DNA from: Baylisascaris procyonis
Taxonomy: Eukaryota > Nematoda > Chromadorea > Rhabditida > Ascarididae
NCBI GenBank assembly: GCA_037389465.1
Contig: JAZARR010000033.1
Coordinates: 496,001-560,000, forward strand
DNA: 64,000 nucleotides
Direction: 5' to 3'
The position numbers and the translations under genes are program-made. Below, piece by piece: positions 12,764 to 24,857 of this stretch (positions are counted from its first letter, which is position 1; each line of letters begins with the position of its first letter). The notes below the pieces were generated by a model, which was given only the letters and a program-made list of their open reading frames with translations, did no database searches and was not told the origin of the DNA.

Positions 12764-12769
12764 AATAAA
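12764..12769 (+). terminator. Possible polyadenylation signal
   Basis: An AATAAA lies about 125 bp after the TAA of the candidate terminal exon at 12431-12640. Such hexamers are common by chance in AT-rich DNA, so the weight comes only from its position. Confidence 0.25.
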
Positions 12770-14838
12770 GCGAGAAACTAATGTTCAATGTGCAAATCTC
12801 ATCTACCTTCCCCCATCTAAAAAAGCCGCAAATGAAATTATTACAGCTATTACAGAACAATAGAAACTTCATATAAAATAAAGCAAAAAAAAAAAATAAA
12901 AAATCGCTACGAACATTACAACGTTTAAATTTGCTATGGACTGCATTAAGTGACAGACTACGTAAAAATAATTCTGCCGATACTTTTTGTTCTGATAGTT
13001 TTGAGGTTTTCGATATCACAACGTGAAAATAAAGCTGCATTTAGGAAGCGAAATCATCACTGAAGCTCATTAGGGAACAATTCGCTCGCTCTTTTTGCGC
13101 TATATGCGCTTGCAAGCTTTAGTGATGTCTGTTTAAAAAACATCAAAAACGATCGCTTGTTTTGGGTGGTCATTTCAATGGATTCATTTTTCAAATATTC
13201 GTTATGCAATATGCACGGCAATCTCATGCCCAAAACACGTTAAGTACATCTGGCAGATTAGATATCAGACAAATTTTCGCGCCCACAAATACAACCACAA
13301 AAATTACGCATGAATCAGCGTATGTGCACTACGCTAGAGGCTGTCGATTTTCCACGGTTACCCACTCTTTCCAGGATTTATCATCAGGACTTTTACATAT
13401 ATAAATTTTAATCGAATCACCTGTGGAAATATTTCTCGCGGAAGTGGACTGAATGCGAAATTGAAGTATGCAAAGAGACATTCCCAAATACAATCAAATG
13501 CGAGCTCATGGATGTCAAATCAGGACAGGTAACATGTGCTGCTGAATTGTTACGAACAATCAAATGTTGGTCAACCGCTGCTTGCCAATAAAGTCTTCAG
13601 TGCTAAAAGATGTGGGTTTCACGAAAGCTAAGCTTGCCTCACTATGTCTGGAAACGGAATCGTAAAATACAAATCTTTCCGCATTTTGCGGTGTTTTAAA
13701 AAGCTATAAGCTCAACAAAAGTATTTATTAGTGTCCATGTGCTACAGTCCCAAAGAGACCATTTGTTTCGAATGAATGGTTTAAAGATTTGCGCGTCACT
13801 TTAAATTTGCATTTCATTTCCAAAATTTGTGCATCCAGAAAACGGAAGGATTTGATAATATAAAGTGATTTGGATAGCTTGCAATTAGCCAATGGTGACT
13901 GAATACGTTCAAAGATTAACCTTGAGAAAAGCTTAAAATACGAATGAGGAAATCTCAACATCTTTATCTGCTTTGCGAGATTTTCGCTCAAAATTGAACT
14001 AGTAGATTACGTGGGTATGCAATCATCACGAACATTAGGCAATAAATGGCACGTAATGACTTCCTTTTCTTTTTGTCGTATCCCCATCACTCCCTTTTTC
14101 CCTTCCCGTCCCCACCAATTCGGTCTCAAACAAAAAACTTCCATTTACTTAAGATCTCAAAAGATCGCTCTCCAAATTCCTTGAATAGTTTAGGACGGTT
14201 CTTTTCAGCTTAGCGCACCTATACCTGTATTTGTCTAAATTGAGAAATTTCTGTGCAAATACACTTTTCAGAAGAAAATGCTGCACTTAGCAAACGTAAG
14301 CAACCTTTCAGTTTTCACTGCTATAAGCATTTTGCACGAAATGATCTTTGTTTCGGGAAAAGTGATCAGCGAAAAGTGGAATGTTTAGTGAGAGGCTCTG
14401 AAAAGCCATTTAAAAAAAAAAAAAAAACTGTAAAAGAAGAGATTTCTGCCCAAACCATCAAAAATCCCTGATCCCTCGCTACAGTACGCATATATACTTT
14501 GGTGTAGGCATTTTTTCATTTCATTTCACGCCATTTTTGTCTTTTCATCCCAACTGGTAAAAAAAATGCGTTCTTTCGAAATTATGGAAGACGCAGCAAA
14601 TCGAAAGGATTCGTAAGAAAATTTTTTCATGAAATTATGCAGGTTCACTTGGTGTTATTTTCGCAAATGAAACTGACGACATAGAGGTAGTGAGGGTTTA
14701 TAAAACTGCTGCATTCAAAAACCTTTCAAGATACATCTAATAAAGAGGCAAAATGAACAACGTCATAAGATGCAAAAAGCTATCAGAAAGCTGTTAACGC
14801 CTATCGTCTCTCCTGAATAGGTTGCGCAGTTATTTTAA

Positions 14839-14895
14839 GGGAGGGGGGGGGGGTTGGGTTGTGTGTGGGGGAGTGTGTGGAAGAGGGGAGGGGAG
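14839..14895 (+). repeat. G-rich tract with quadruplex potential
   Basis: GGG, A, an 11-base G run, TT, GGG, then GT-rich sequence, a 5-G run and further G runs make a strongly G-biased stretch of about 57 bp. At least four G-runs of three or more are close enough to fold as a G-quadruplex. Confidence 0.75.
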
Positions 14896-17557
14896 CGTTT
14901 ATATGTGAAACACAACGACAGTAACGCAGGGATAGAAGGCCAAACGGAAGACAAGAGTATGGTAAACAAGCTCGACATTAGTTCGTCATAGGTGTTCACA
15001 TATAGCGGTGATAAACAAACAAAAATGCGTTATGATATGCAAGCATCCATTCTCTAGAACATTCAAAAAGCGTCAAATTGGTGGCCCTCAAGACGAATTC
15101 GAACATTTGTTTACCTTACCTCACAGCTGGACATTAATTGCTAGATGCGAATGCAACGCCTTCAACTAAGACCCAAGAAGAAACAAAAACACTATTGAAT
15201 AACCTTGCTCGCTTTCAAATGAAATCTTTTCTCAAACTTTTTTCAATTTCAGCTTTGTATAGAACCACCTTTGAAAGCAAATCAGCACACTCTTCTTGTT
15301 TAATGCAATGCACATCAATATAGCGATGATTTGGAATAATCACAGCACTTGAAACGAAATCCGACATGAAAAAGAACGCCTGAAAATTTCCGGCATAAAC
15401 GACATGCGAGATTGAAGATAACAAAAAAAGAGGTAAGATTTCTTCACTCGAAAGCGGATAAGATATGTGTAAGGAAGTTTGTGTTTGAATGCCCGATTAA
15501 GGTACCACTAAAACGTGTGTTTGATTGTTTGTAGTCCGGCTTAGTTGGAACAAGTGAAAAGGGATTAATGAAAACACGATTTTTTCATTGTTTGTTCATA
15601 ATCATATAAATTATGAGACGATAAGAGTAAATGACAATAAATGATAATTTTTTTCAACCTACAAATCATAGAATTCCTCCAATAATATTCCTCTAGTAAT
15701 CTTCTCAAATGCCGTATTTTATTTTATTAAAGTTTTATGAATAGCAATATGCCTAAGATATCCGCCCACTCTAAAAAGCTCATTTTGCAATTCTCAACAC
15801 TGTGGAATGAAAAATGCGCAATAAAATATTCCATTCTTATAGACTTTTGAATATCTTTTATTTCGCTGAAAATGATATAGTTCAGGGGAAAGTAGAGAAG
15901 CGTATCAGTGGGTTGTCCACTTTTTATAATCCAGCATAGTGAACTAAGCGATCATTTAAGATTAAGGCTATGCCATAAGCTTTCAAGAAATGGTAGCATA
16001 ATGCCTAACCACGCGTTTTTCTACTATTATACGAATCCTCACTACGAAATCAATAGATTTGCAATAAAATCTGCATACGCAAATTTCAAAGAACTTTGGA
16101 ACCATTTAGGTAGTCGTTAGGAATAGAATCGGGACTTTGATTTACTTCATGATGCCTATTCATCAAAACTCATCATCATATTTTCTTCTATCTTCCAAGG
16201 GGAAATAACGAAACAGACGGGCAGGCAGACGCATGTAAAGTACAAACAAGACAACACGCGATGCACTTTTCGCAAAAAAAATTTACAACGAACGCTTAAG
16301 AAATGCTCGATGTAAAATACAGCATGTTTTATTTTATAAAATGAGTAGTGAAGTATACAGTGAACAACTTATGAAGCCCTTCTAGTCAATGAAGACCGAG
16401 TTTCTTGCATGATAGGATGTTCATTCTTTTAATGTCCAGATTGTAGTCACAATTTACTGATATAAATTCTTGTAAATGCCGAAGAGGCGTTTTGGAACAG
16501 TTGCAGGCTTAGTATCGCTTCGACTCTCCTCCGCCTTCTTTCCTTCACGCTTGGAGGATCAGAATCACAATTTATGACTTTTCTAAGGCGCCATTTCTTA
16601 AAAAAACAGTGGACCTTAAAATGAGTGTCTGGTGTTGACCGAAAGAGCTTTTCTGGATGGTTTCCGTGTCAAAGAAACAGTCGTGCAAAACTTGTATCTA
16701 GGGACTGCGAAAAAAGGAGACCATAGAAACAAAACGCTCCAAATCATTTCGATAATCTAATGCTCCAAAACCCCCGACGCGGCGATCTGAGCACTTTTTG
16801 GCGAAGGAAATACTCGTCGCTATTGATTGCGGCTAGGAATTTCGAACTTTTCGAAGGCTAATTTTGAATGACAGACTAGAACGATCTGAACATATGACCT
16901 GAAAGAGTGTTCATCAAAATTGGTGAACTGTTTAAAAGGTTATAGTGCAGAGTGTTCGAATGAGCCCATATCTTCACATATATTGTTCTGAAGGAGGTTG
17001 GGGGGAGGAGGGTGTAGGCATTAACAGACCTACTCAACGTGACAAGTTGTTTCAAGGGCAACGTTGTTTGGGTAAGGAAGTCAACTCTCGAGCAGGTCGA
17101 GTTTCAACTAAAACACCAAAGAAGAAAGTGCTAAGCCGCTACGTCAACTAATGCTCAACACGATTCGCTACTCATACACACTTCAGCAACAAGCCGCTTA
17201 CACGCACGCGCTCAAATTTCCATGCAATATGCGCAAACACGTTTTCTTATGCACTATGCAAAGACCCCAATCGTTCGAGCAAGCGCAGAAATAATTCTAT
17301 AATCCTTCTCCACTAAAAAAACCTCCGGACCCTCCTCTTCTCTCCCCATCATCCTCTTGTCGTGAATCACGATGATACCTTTTCTGTTTATCAATGCTGT
17401 TTGCTTAACCTACAGCTTCTGGTCGATTCATCACTACAGGACTCTACTATAATTATTTCAGTGTGTGACAAAAGGATGTAACGAAGACGTCCGAGTGTGG
17501 ACCCCCAAGCAGTCAGCCTGACCTTCTGCGACTGGAGATCGTGTTCTGGCATGCCTC

Positions 17558-17579
17558 GCTGGGCTCATTTTTGCCCAGC
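17558..17579 (+). repeat. Perfect 7-bp hairpin with T-rich loop
   Basis: GCTGGGC and GCCCAGC are separated by TCATTTTT. The stem is GC-rich in an otherwise AT-rich region. The loop resembles an Sm-type U-rich word, but Sm sites lie between hairpins rather than in loops, so I do not call an snRNA. Confidence 0.6.
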
Positions 17580-20500
17580 TATTGCGATAACCCTTTCTGT
17601 TGCCACAGAGAGCCTATCTTTCTATCGTAGGGGTGATAATTCTGGAAGGAAAAAAGGTTACTCGAATTGTGAATTCCAATGATGGGGAAGAAACAACCTT
17701 TCTCTGAGAGAAATGACTCAGTAATGACACAGATTTCGAGCTGGTCCACTCATAGTTCAGTGCGTTCGAAGCTGCAAAGTCGAAAAAAAAGATGAAAAAA
17801 GTTTCTGCATGAAAAAAATGTTGCATTTGAATCGAACCATAGATTTTCGAGCCATTTTTTGGATCGAGGCACTTCTAAGTTCCAGTACCATCTAATAAGT
17901 AAATAACAAAGTAATAGGAGGGAAGTCTTATAAAAAAAAAAAAGAATCTGCCACAGAATGCAATGTTTGCACCTGGACACACACATAGCTTGTAAAGAAT
18001 ATACCATCTAACAACAAAACTGAGCTTTATAGGCACTGCGTGAGGTACAAGCTGCTCTTGCTTTAGCTTTTCGAATTCCGCAAGACTTCAAGTGAAGATA
18101 CGATCGCGATCAACTAGCAATCAACATTAAAAGTCATGATGACATATCGAACCTCAAAATAATAAAGTATTTGTTTCCATTAACTCTCAATGCCAAAGCA
18201 ATTTCCCTAAATTTTCACCGTCATCGGGCTATTCAAAACTTGTCATATCAATGCTACCACATCAGATATAGCGACGAAAATAGTCGACTGAGGAAACTTA
18301 CTAAGAACGATACAACGATACGGATGTTTTGTGATTCACGTGATCAGACCGGTCGATTTCACACAACTCAAAACAAGAAAACAGATGTGTTAAAGAGGCT
18401 GGCCTGAGGTGCTTATACAGCGAAATTTGCATATAAAAGTTCGGTTGCAAATATATGAACGGCAAGTATACAATTTTATATATTTTGCACAACTGTTTAT
18501 GTAGAAAAAAAGCATGCGAGTGGAAAAATGTTGATTAAGAGAAAGATTTCAGTAAATCGGGAGAGTAAAACTACAAATAATAATTTTCAGTAAGACTAAG
18601 AAAGATTTCAGCAAGATAAATAATAAATTGTAGGTGGCTGGAACAAGAGACGAAAACATTTAGTTCAATAAATTGCAAATATAGGAATAAAATATGCAGA
18701 GAAATGTAAGCAAAAGCAAGAGTATAGTCAATCGTTATGAAAATAGGAAACACGAGAAATTTCGCTCACTGAGTTGCGAGGTTTTTGCAATCTTTTTCCA
18801 CGTTTCGGCACTCTGTACAATACTGCTCCTACAACACCTTTATATTGAATCATCCAGTAATATTAAGCCTTAGGCTTAGAGCTAACAAGTTCATCAATGT
18901 GATTTTGGAGTGTTCGTCACTTACGATCTATAGTCAAGTCAGTAGATGGGTGCAGCACGTAGCACATGTAGCGATCTAATTCAAAGTATGAAGCCAGTTT
19001 GCGCCTCATCCTTTGCACAAGGAAAACTGTGCAAATATTATAAAGTTATCTGTAGACTCATTGCACTGGTACATGTGCTCCTTTTTTTAGCTTGCGAGAT
19101 GAAATTACTCAACAAACGGACACATATACACTACAAACACATAATTATACATAAGGCGCTTTTTGAACGCATGAAAATAGCGAATTGGCGAAAGAGGTTT
19201 AGAATAAGAAAGGTTTTGAGAATGCGTCGAAGTGTTTTAAAAAGAGAGCAATCTTTCGAAAGATGGTGTGAATAAACGGGTATCATAAATCACTTAACAA
19301 GAGTTCTTCCAAAGGAATTCAGAATGCGTGAAAGCATGATAGGAGCACGATCATGTGAGTGATGCGCAAAAGAAAGTGGAAGTGAAGCGGTATACTAAAG
19401 AAGTGGCAGGGGTCAACGTAGCCATCGTCGTCAACACCAAAGCGAATGTAGCCGTGAACTTATCCAATTGGTGAATATAAGCGTGAGCCTTTTAAGGATG
19501 TCCTCTCGAAAGAAACGCATCAAACAAGGCCGAATGCACTCATCTCCTTAAATCCGATTAACGCCTTCAACCATTCCCCTCCCCATCACATTCGCCAATT
19601 CGCTTACAGTACACAGCGAATCAAGAATATTTCTAATATTGCGCTTTCTTTTTTCTTATCAGTGTTGGCGTTTTATATAAACTGAATCTGTGCGTAGTCA
19701 ATCCTAATTTCGAGATGCGTTGATGAAAGTAAGACGAAAATGAAAGCAATGTGAGTTTTCGAATAACGACTGCTACAGTGATGTTAGGCACGTTTGGCAT
19801 ATGGGTTAGTGCCATATTAAACATCTCACTGCGCACCTCATTCGAACCTCCGAGCGTGTAGGCTTAGTATAACTGGAAAAGTGGATCCCAAGCATGATCC
19901 TCTCTACCAATCTGAACCAATCCATAAACGCAGGCAAATATAGGGAAATACATCTGAATTATAATCAGCAACATATACTTGTAAGAATGCGAGTTACTTG
20001 CTGAATAATTGGCACAAGAATACACTGGACTTCCCCACTCATAATCACTGCAACTTACAGCTTTATAAACCTCAAGACCTACATCATTCTCAATTTTTTA
20101 AAACAGACGTATATTCGACAGAGACGTATAAATGAAGAGATGTATTAACTAGACGCTTGACTTCCTCATTCAGATGATGCAAGCGGTGCGTCGACTATCT
20201 GTGTTTACCATTTAAAAGTCACCGCTTTTCATTTCGTCAGAAAAACATCTATGGTCCCTACCCCATGGTCCTTATCAATCAAATAAAAAGCACATTTTCT
20301 TCCCGAAAGACGAATACAGAGGCATGATAACAGGATGTGAAGGGATGCACGCATGCAACTGCAAACAACAGGACACCCTCGAAATTAATGAAAAGTTCAT
20401 AATAACCGGTAATACAGGCTACACCTGTGCTCTTCTCCTTGAAAATAAAAACTTTAGAAGTTGGTAATGGAACAACAAATGGTCGAAAAACAAATTGTAG

Positions 20501-23500
20501 AATTGCACATGTGTGATGCAATATTAACCACAGCTACGAAACAATAAAAAGCAAGATTCTGATATTAATTTTATAAATTAAGCAATCGGTAAACTGATAA
20601 GCTGTAAAGTGATTAAATGATAAAGTAAGGCACATCAACAGATCCCAGCAGATCCTTATCCGCATAATATCAAGCTCAGATGAACCCGCCTCAGTCTTCC
20701 ATTTCCGCTTGCATGACATGATGTCTGATTTTCCGTCTTACCAGTACAGTTAATTACTGAAGCATCGATTAAAAATCGGTCATAGCTTCCAAATTTTTTT
20801 CTTTTCTTTCTAAATGTTCCCAACAAATATGGCTTTGAAAACTGCGAGAATTCATACACTAGAACATATTTATCCTCCTTCCTTCAAATTACAGTGAAGA
20901 AAATCGAGACCAAAGTTTTAAAATAGCAGGCGATCAGAAACACATCAATAAGCAATTGCCGATAATGATGCTTTAAAAGAGGTTGGAGGAACACAGATAA
21001 TGAATGCCATCCTATGAGAAGGACGTTGAAATGTGGTTAAACGAGCGATGCAAAGGTTGCTTTGGTAAGGGCGCCGGCATGACAACCAGATGTGTTGCAT
21101 GCAAGTAAACACACACAGTGTGCCCAACCGCGCAGCTAACACCACCTGCCTCTTTACTGATCGTATCTAAGAGCGTGTCTTGCCCGTATCGAAATTATTT
21201 TGCATTGCTCGCCACGAAAATCTCGCAATGGTTCGCACATACGCATCACAAATTCACAAACTTAACGCTGCGGAAGGGTACAGCGAGGTAGCAAAGGTGA
21301 GGCGACCCAATTCACACTTTCACTTCGATCTCTCAGTGCAAATAAAATGCCTTTGAACTACATAACACACTGAACCTATAACTTTACCGCAATTGTCTAT
21401 GAGGGACAGTGATGCGAGTGAACAAACAACGATGATGACGCTTGTAAGGAGAAGCTCTAGAAATAATAACTACGAAATAAATGAAAGACAAAGTAATTAA
21501 AACTGGAACTAAACCGAGATCGATGCCACCGTATGGTGCCCTTTAGAGCTTCCTTTCATGATGAGATCGGATAGCAGTTTGCTACGAAGAAGTAAAAACC
21601 TAGTGGTGGGAGCAAACCAGGATGTTCGCTTGAGACTGTTAGTAATTACTGAAAAAATTTGTCTAGGCGTAACGCTACCTCCATATCAAACTCATCGGAG
21701 CCGACTTCAAATTGAAGAATACGACTGTAAGGACAAGGAGAGAGCGAGCGGAAGCAGCGAGCTTTCTGATGTGTTCGGTGGTCGGCGGAATCACAACGTG
21801 CGTTAAAGAGCTTTAAGTAATCCAAAGTCGTCAATTCGCAGCGGGCGGAGTCAGCTCGATTAACACGGAACTTCAGCACACTCTTATGCTGAAATCGAGC
21901 AATGACTGGGTCACTATTAACATTCGCGTTTATCCAAACGCGAGCTTCTCAAATATCTAATGCAAACTTCCGAGGTGCAGCTAAAGCTAGAATTTTTCTA
22001 GGACACAACTTTGCCCGCATTTTAATAATCAGTACCACACAACAAATCAACTTTAGATTCTTTTCCAGAATTATCCTAGCACAACATCTAGACTACAATT
22101 GGTGTTTTTGAGTAACAATTGATCTTTTTAGCTTCTTTTAGTGAGTGGGATAGGATAAATACTGTTTAAGCAGGCTTAATGACACTGTGATTAAACAGCC
22201 AAAACTCCCCAATCATTGGAACCTGCATTTACCCTAGAAGACCAAAAACCTTAATTCAGGTCAATTTTAATGGCAGGTGTCATGATTGCATCACTGGAGT
22301 CTGACAGTGGAAGGCTTCAAGTGGGTAACGCCAGAAGGGGTGTGAATTTTGAGGAAATGCAGGCAGTATACTCATCGATAAGGCAGTTTTCCAACCATTC
22401 GATCTTTTTACGCCTTTGCAGAAGAAATTTGTCGCTGAAGAAAATGTCCGAGATTTCCTATTACGAGAAAGCTTTGTGAGCGAAAGTTCAAGAAAACGAG
22501 ATCTAAGTTTTCATTCCATCCTCCGAACTTTTAGAGCAGAAATTTGCTGGAAAAAATGCAGCAACTGATTAGGATGGCCAATTTATTTCACTCGCAGAAG
22601 CAGTCGTGCATGCAAAAGCTATCAACGGGGTATGCTGATATCCGAGAATATTCCGCGAAGATGATGATTCACTTATTTCGTTAATATACCACCTGCGTAT
22701 GCTTTCCTATAGAAAACAGTCGACCATTATACACAATCGTTTGAAAACTAATTACAGTTTTAGCTAAGAAGCACTAAATAGGAAACACAAAAAAGAGCAC
22801 AAACTTAAGGTCGCTGAATTTTTTTTTTTTTTATGGCCTAGCACATGATGAAACGGTCCTATCCTACAACCACGTCGTCAGAAATTCGGCTGTACTTCTT
22901 TGAATAAAAAGAAAGCTATAGGCTACGACGGATGAAATATAAGTGGTAAGTGAAAACGACAGATTTTGGAACATTCGACGAGAGTATTGCATTATATAAT
23001 AAATCGAGAGAGATGCAATTGAACAACACATCGCTAAGAATGTCGGGCAAACGTAAACGCGTAGGGGGATCATCAGATAACGGTTTCAAACCGAAACGTA
23101 CATGCCGTCGAGATGTGAGATGTAAATGTTTTGAAGGAATGTAATGAAAAGCAAAAACCATCGCATATTTGTATGTAGATGTGTTACGTGAAATATATGA
23201 TTTGCATCATGCACAAAATGTGATTGCTATAGAAATGCTTGCATGGCACGAAAAGCTTACGTGATAAAGTATAAGGATAACTCATTCAGCAAGCACTTTG
23301 AAAATCGTAAATTGAGCGGTCCCACGATGAACCGTCCGGTCTTCTGGGATATCATGAAAATCGCAAAACAAAAAAAAAAAATAACGGCGATCTTCACCGT
23401 TCGATGAGCTAAAATTTGGACTTTCTCCAAATTTAAATCCCTTGTAATTCTCGCGAAAAATTAAAGCGTGCAACCAAATTCGGGTTCTTTTGAACGGCAA

Positions 23501-23529
23501 TTTGTTTGATTGGTCGATCCCTAAGGGCA

Positions 23530-24143
23530 CTATTTTAATTTTTTCACGTGTTTTATGACGATAATAGGACAAAAGCTGGGAGTTTTTTCGCTGATCAATC
23601 CCTCTAACTTCTTGTGCTGAATAAGATAGCAGAAATGTTTCCACAGCCGACTAGTGATGGAAATCCGACAAAGTAATCGTTCCGTTGAAGTTAATGAGGA
23701 CCTGTTTGTCTGGGAAACCGAAAAAATCCGAATTTCAGTAGCGGTTTTCGATTGGTCGAACAGGATCGACTTCTGCTGCCGAATTTGGTGTGCTGAAAGA
23801 AGAGACAGAAAATGGTCAATTCTTAGCCTATAAATTTGACGGTCATACCATGCATCTGCAAACTGCGATAGTGCAAATGGAAAATTCAGGCAAGTTTTTT
23901 CGTGATGCCACATTTGAACGCAATGGTCGCTTATGCTCGAACTGTTGAAGAACGAGGTAGTCTGAGCTAGTTTTTGACAATAACTTCCTGGCATTGCTAA
24001 AGTCCAGCTTAACCCAACTTCAGATTTTCGAATTCCTTTGAAAAATATGAAATTTTGTAATTGCCGGGTACTGGCTGCTTCGTCAAGGCTTCGATAACAA
24101 CCCGACATAACAATATTTCCATCTATGCTCATCAGAAGTTTAA
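23530..24143 (-). CDS. Candidate exon, longest open frame in window
   Basis: On the minus strand the frame is open from 24165 to a TAG at 23530. An ATG at 24132 would give 200 residues starting MSIDGNIVMSGCYRS. A strong acceptor, CCTTTCTTCAG, ends at 24144 and matches the frame in phase, so this could be a last coding exon of about 614 bp. At this base composition a frame of over 200 codons is not expected by chance in 64 kb, making this the best statistical case for coding. The product is Ser-rich and has several Cys and Trp, ends in a basic HVKKLK, and matches no family I know. No AATAAA follows closely. It could also be a decayed transposon. The plus strand has no comparable frame. Confidence 0.3.
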
Positions 24144-24587
24144 CTGAAGAAAGGACTGACTCGCCCTAATCTACATAAAGGAGTGCCAATTTTACCAATA
24201 ATTGTTGTCCTAGGACGCTTCTGAGAAGAATTTAAACGTAATCGGTACAGAGATGCCTATGCTTGAAATTCTGATCGATCCGCACCGCAAAAATTCAAAT
24301 TTTAGCAACGGAGAGATTATCCAAAGAAATCTGAAAAGCTCGAAATCACCGTTTGCTCACTTTATTAATAAAGGGGCATGTGCAGACGACTCAGTTTGAA
24401 CAAAAGTTTTTCGCCTATCTCATTTAAGTCATGGAAATGTGTTCCGACATTTTGTGGAGGAAAACATAGTCGAAGCGAAAACATAAATTTTGACGAAACC
24501 ATCTATTATCATAGACTTTCACCTCACGTAGATTATTTGGCAGCCACGGAGTATTTAAAATCCCATAACCTGGATCACTTCAGTCCG

Positions 24588-24591
<4 letters not shown>
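24144..24591. other. Short non-coding stretch
   Basis: AT-rich sequence lies between the candidate minus-strand exon and the microsatellite. A plus-strand frame from 24378 (MCRRLSLNKSF...) is kept open partly by running into the (AT)n tract and is not credible as a gene. Confidence 0.5.

Positions 24592-24632
<41 letters not shown>
24592..24632 (+). repeat. (AT)n microsatellite
   Basis: A perfect TA tract of about 41 bp, the shortest of the five in the window, lies directly against a GC-rich patch on its right side. Confidence 0.97.
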
Positions 24633-24634
<2 letters not shown>

Positions 24635-24639
24635 CCATC

Positions 24640-24857
24640 AATGCCATCATGGGCGTTGAACCTGGTTGTGGGGACAGACAGATTCGCCCGCTTTCCCTTC
24701 CTCCCGGTCGTCCCGCGCGATCTGTCATTTTGAGCCGCGAATGTGATTTCTTGTTTAGCATTCCGGCACATCTCATCACAGCCTTAAGTATCATTAGAAA
24801 ACCCTGTTGGAACCTTAATACTACTTCGCCTTAATAAACCAAGTTTCCACCGTAACA
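24640..24857 (+). mobile_element. GC-rich patch, possible decayed LTR
   Basis: A patch of clearly higher GC follows the TA tract. It contains TGTGGGGACAGAC near 24670, an AATAAA at 24833-24838 and an end in CCGTAACA at 24857, so TG...CA borders could be drawn around about 185 bp. However, the flanks show no target duplication and the stretch after the AATAAA is very short. It may equally be a fragment of another transposon or a promoter. The 61-codon frame across it is probably incidental. Confidence 0.2.

Larger units (their letters stand above)
12770..23529. other. AT-rich non-coding stretch
   Basis: About 10.7 kb holds no open frame that stands out. Contents worth naming are a G-rich tract (14839-14895), a short hairpin (17558-17579), somewhat GC-richer patches around 16500-17060, 17490-17690 and 21550-21850 that could be decayed transposons, and many homopolymer runs. 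The acceptor-like TATTTCAG at about 17460 leads into only 19 codons before a stop. A 69-codon ATG frame at 22270-22479 (MAGVMIASLES...) is within chance. Confidence 0.6.
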
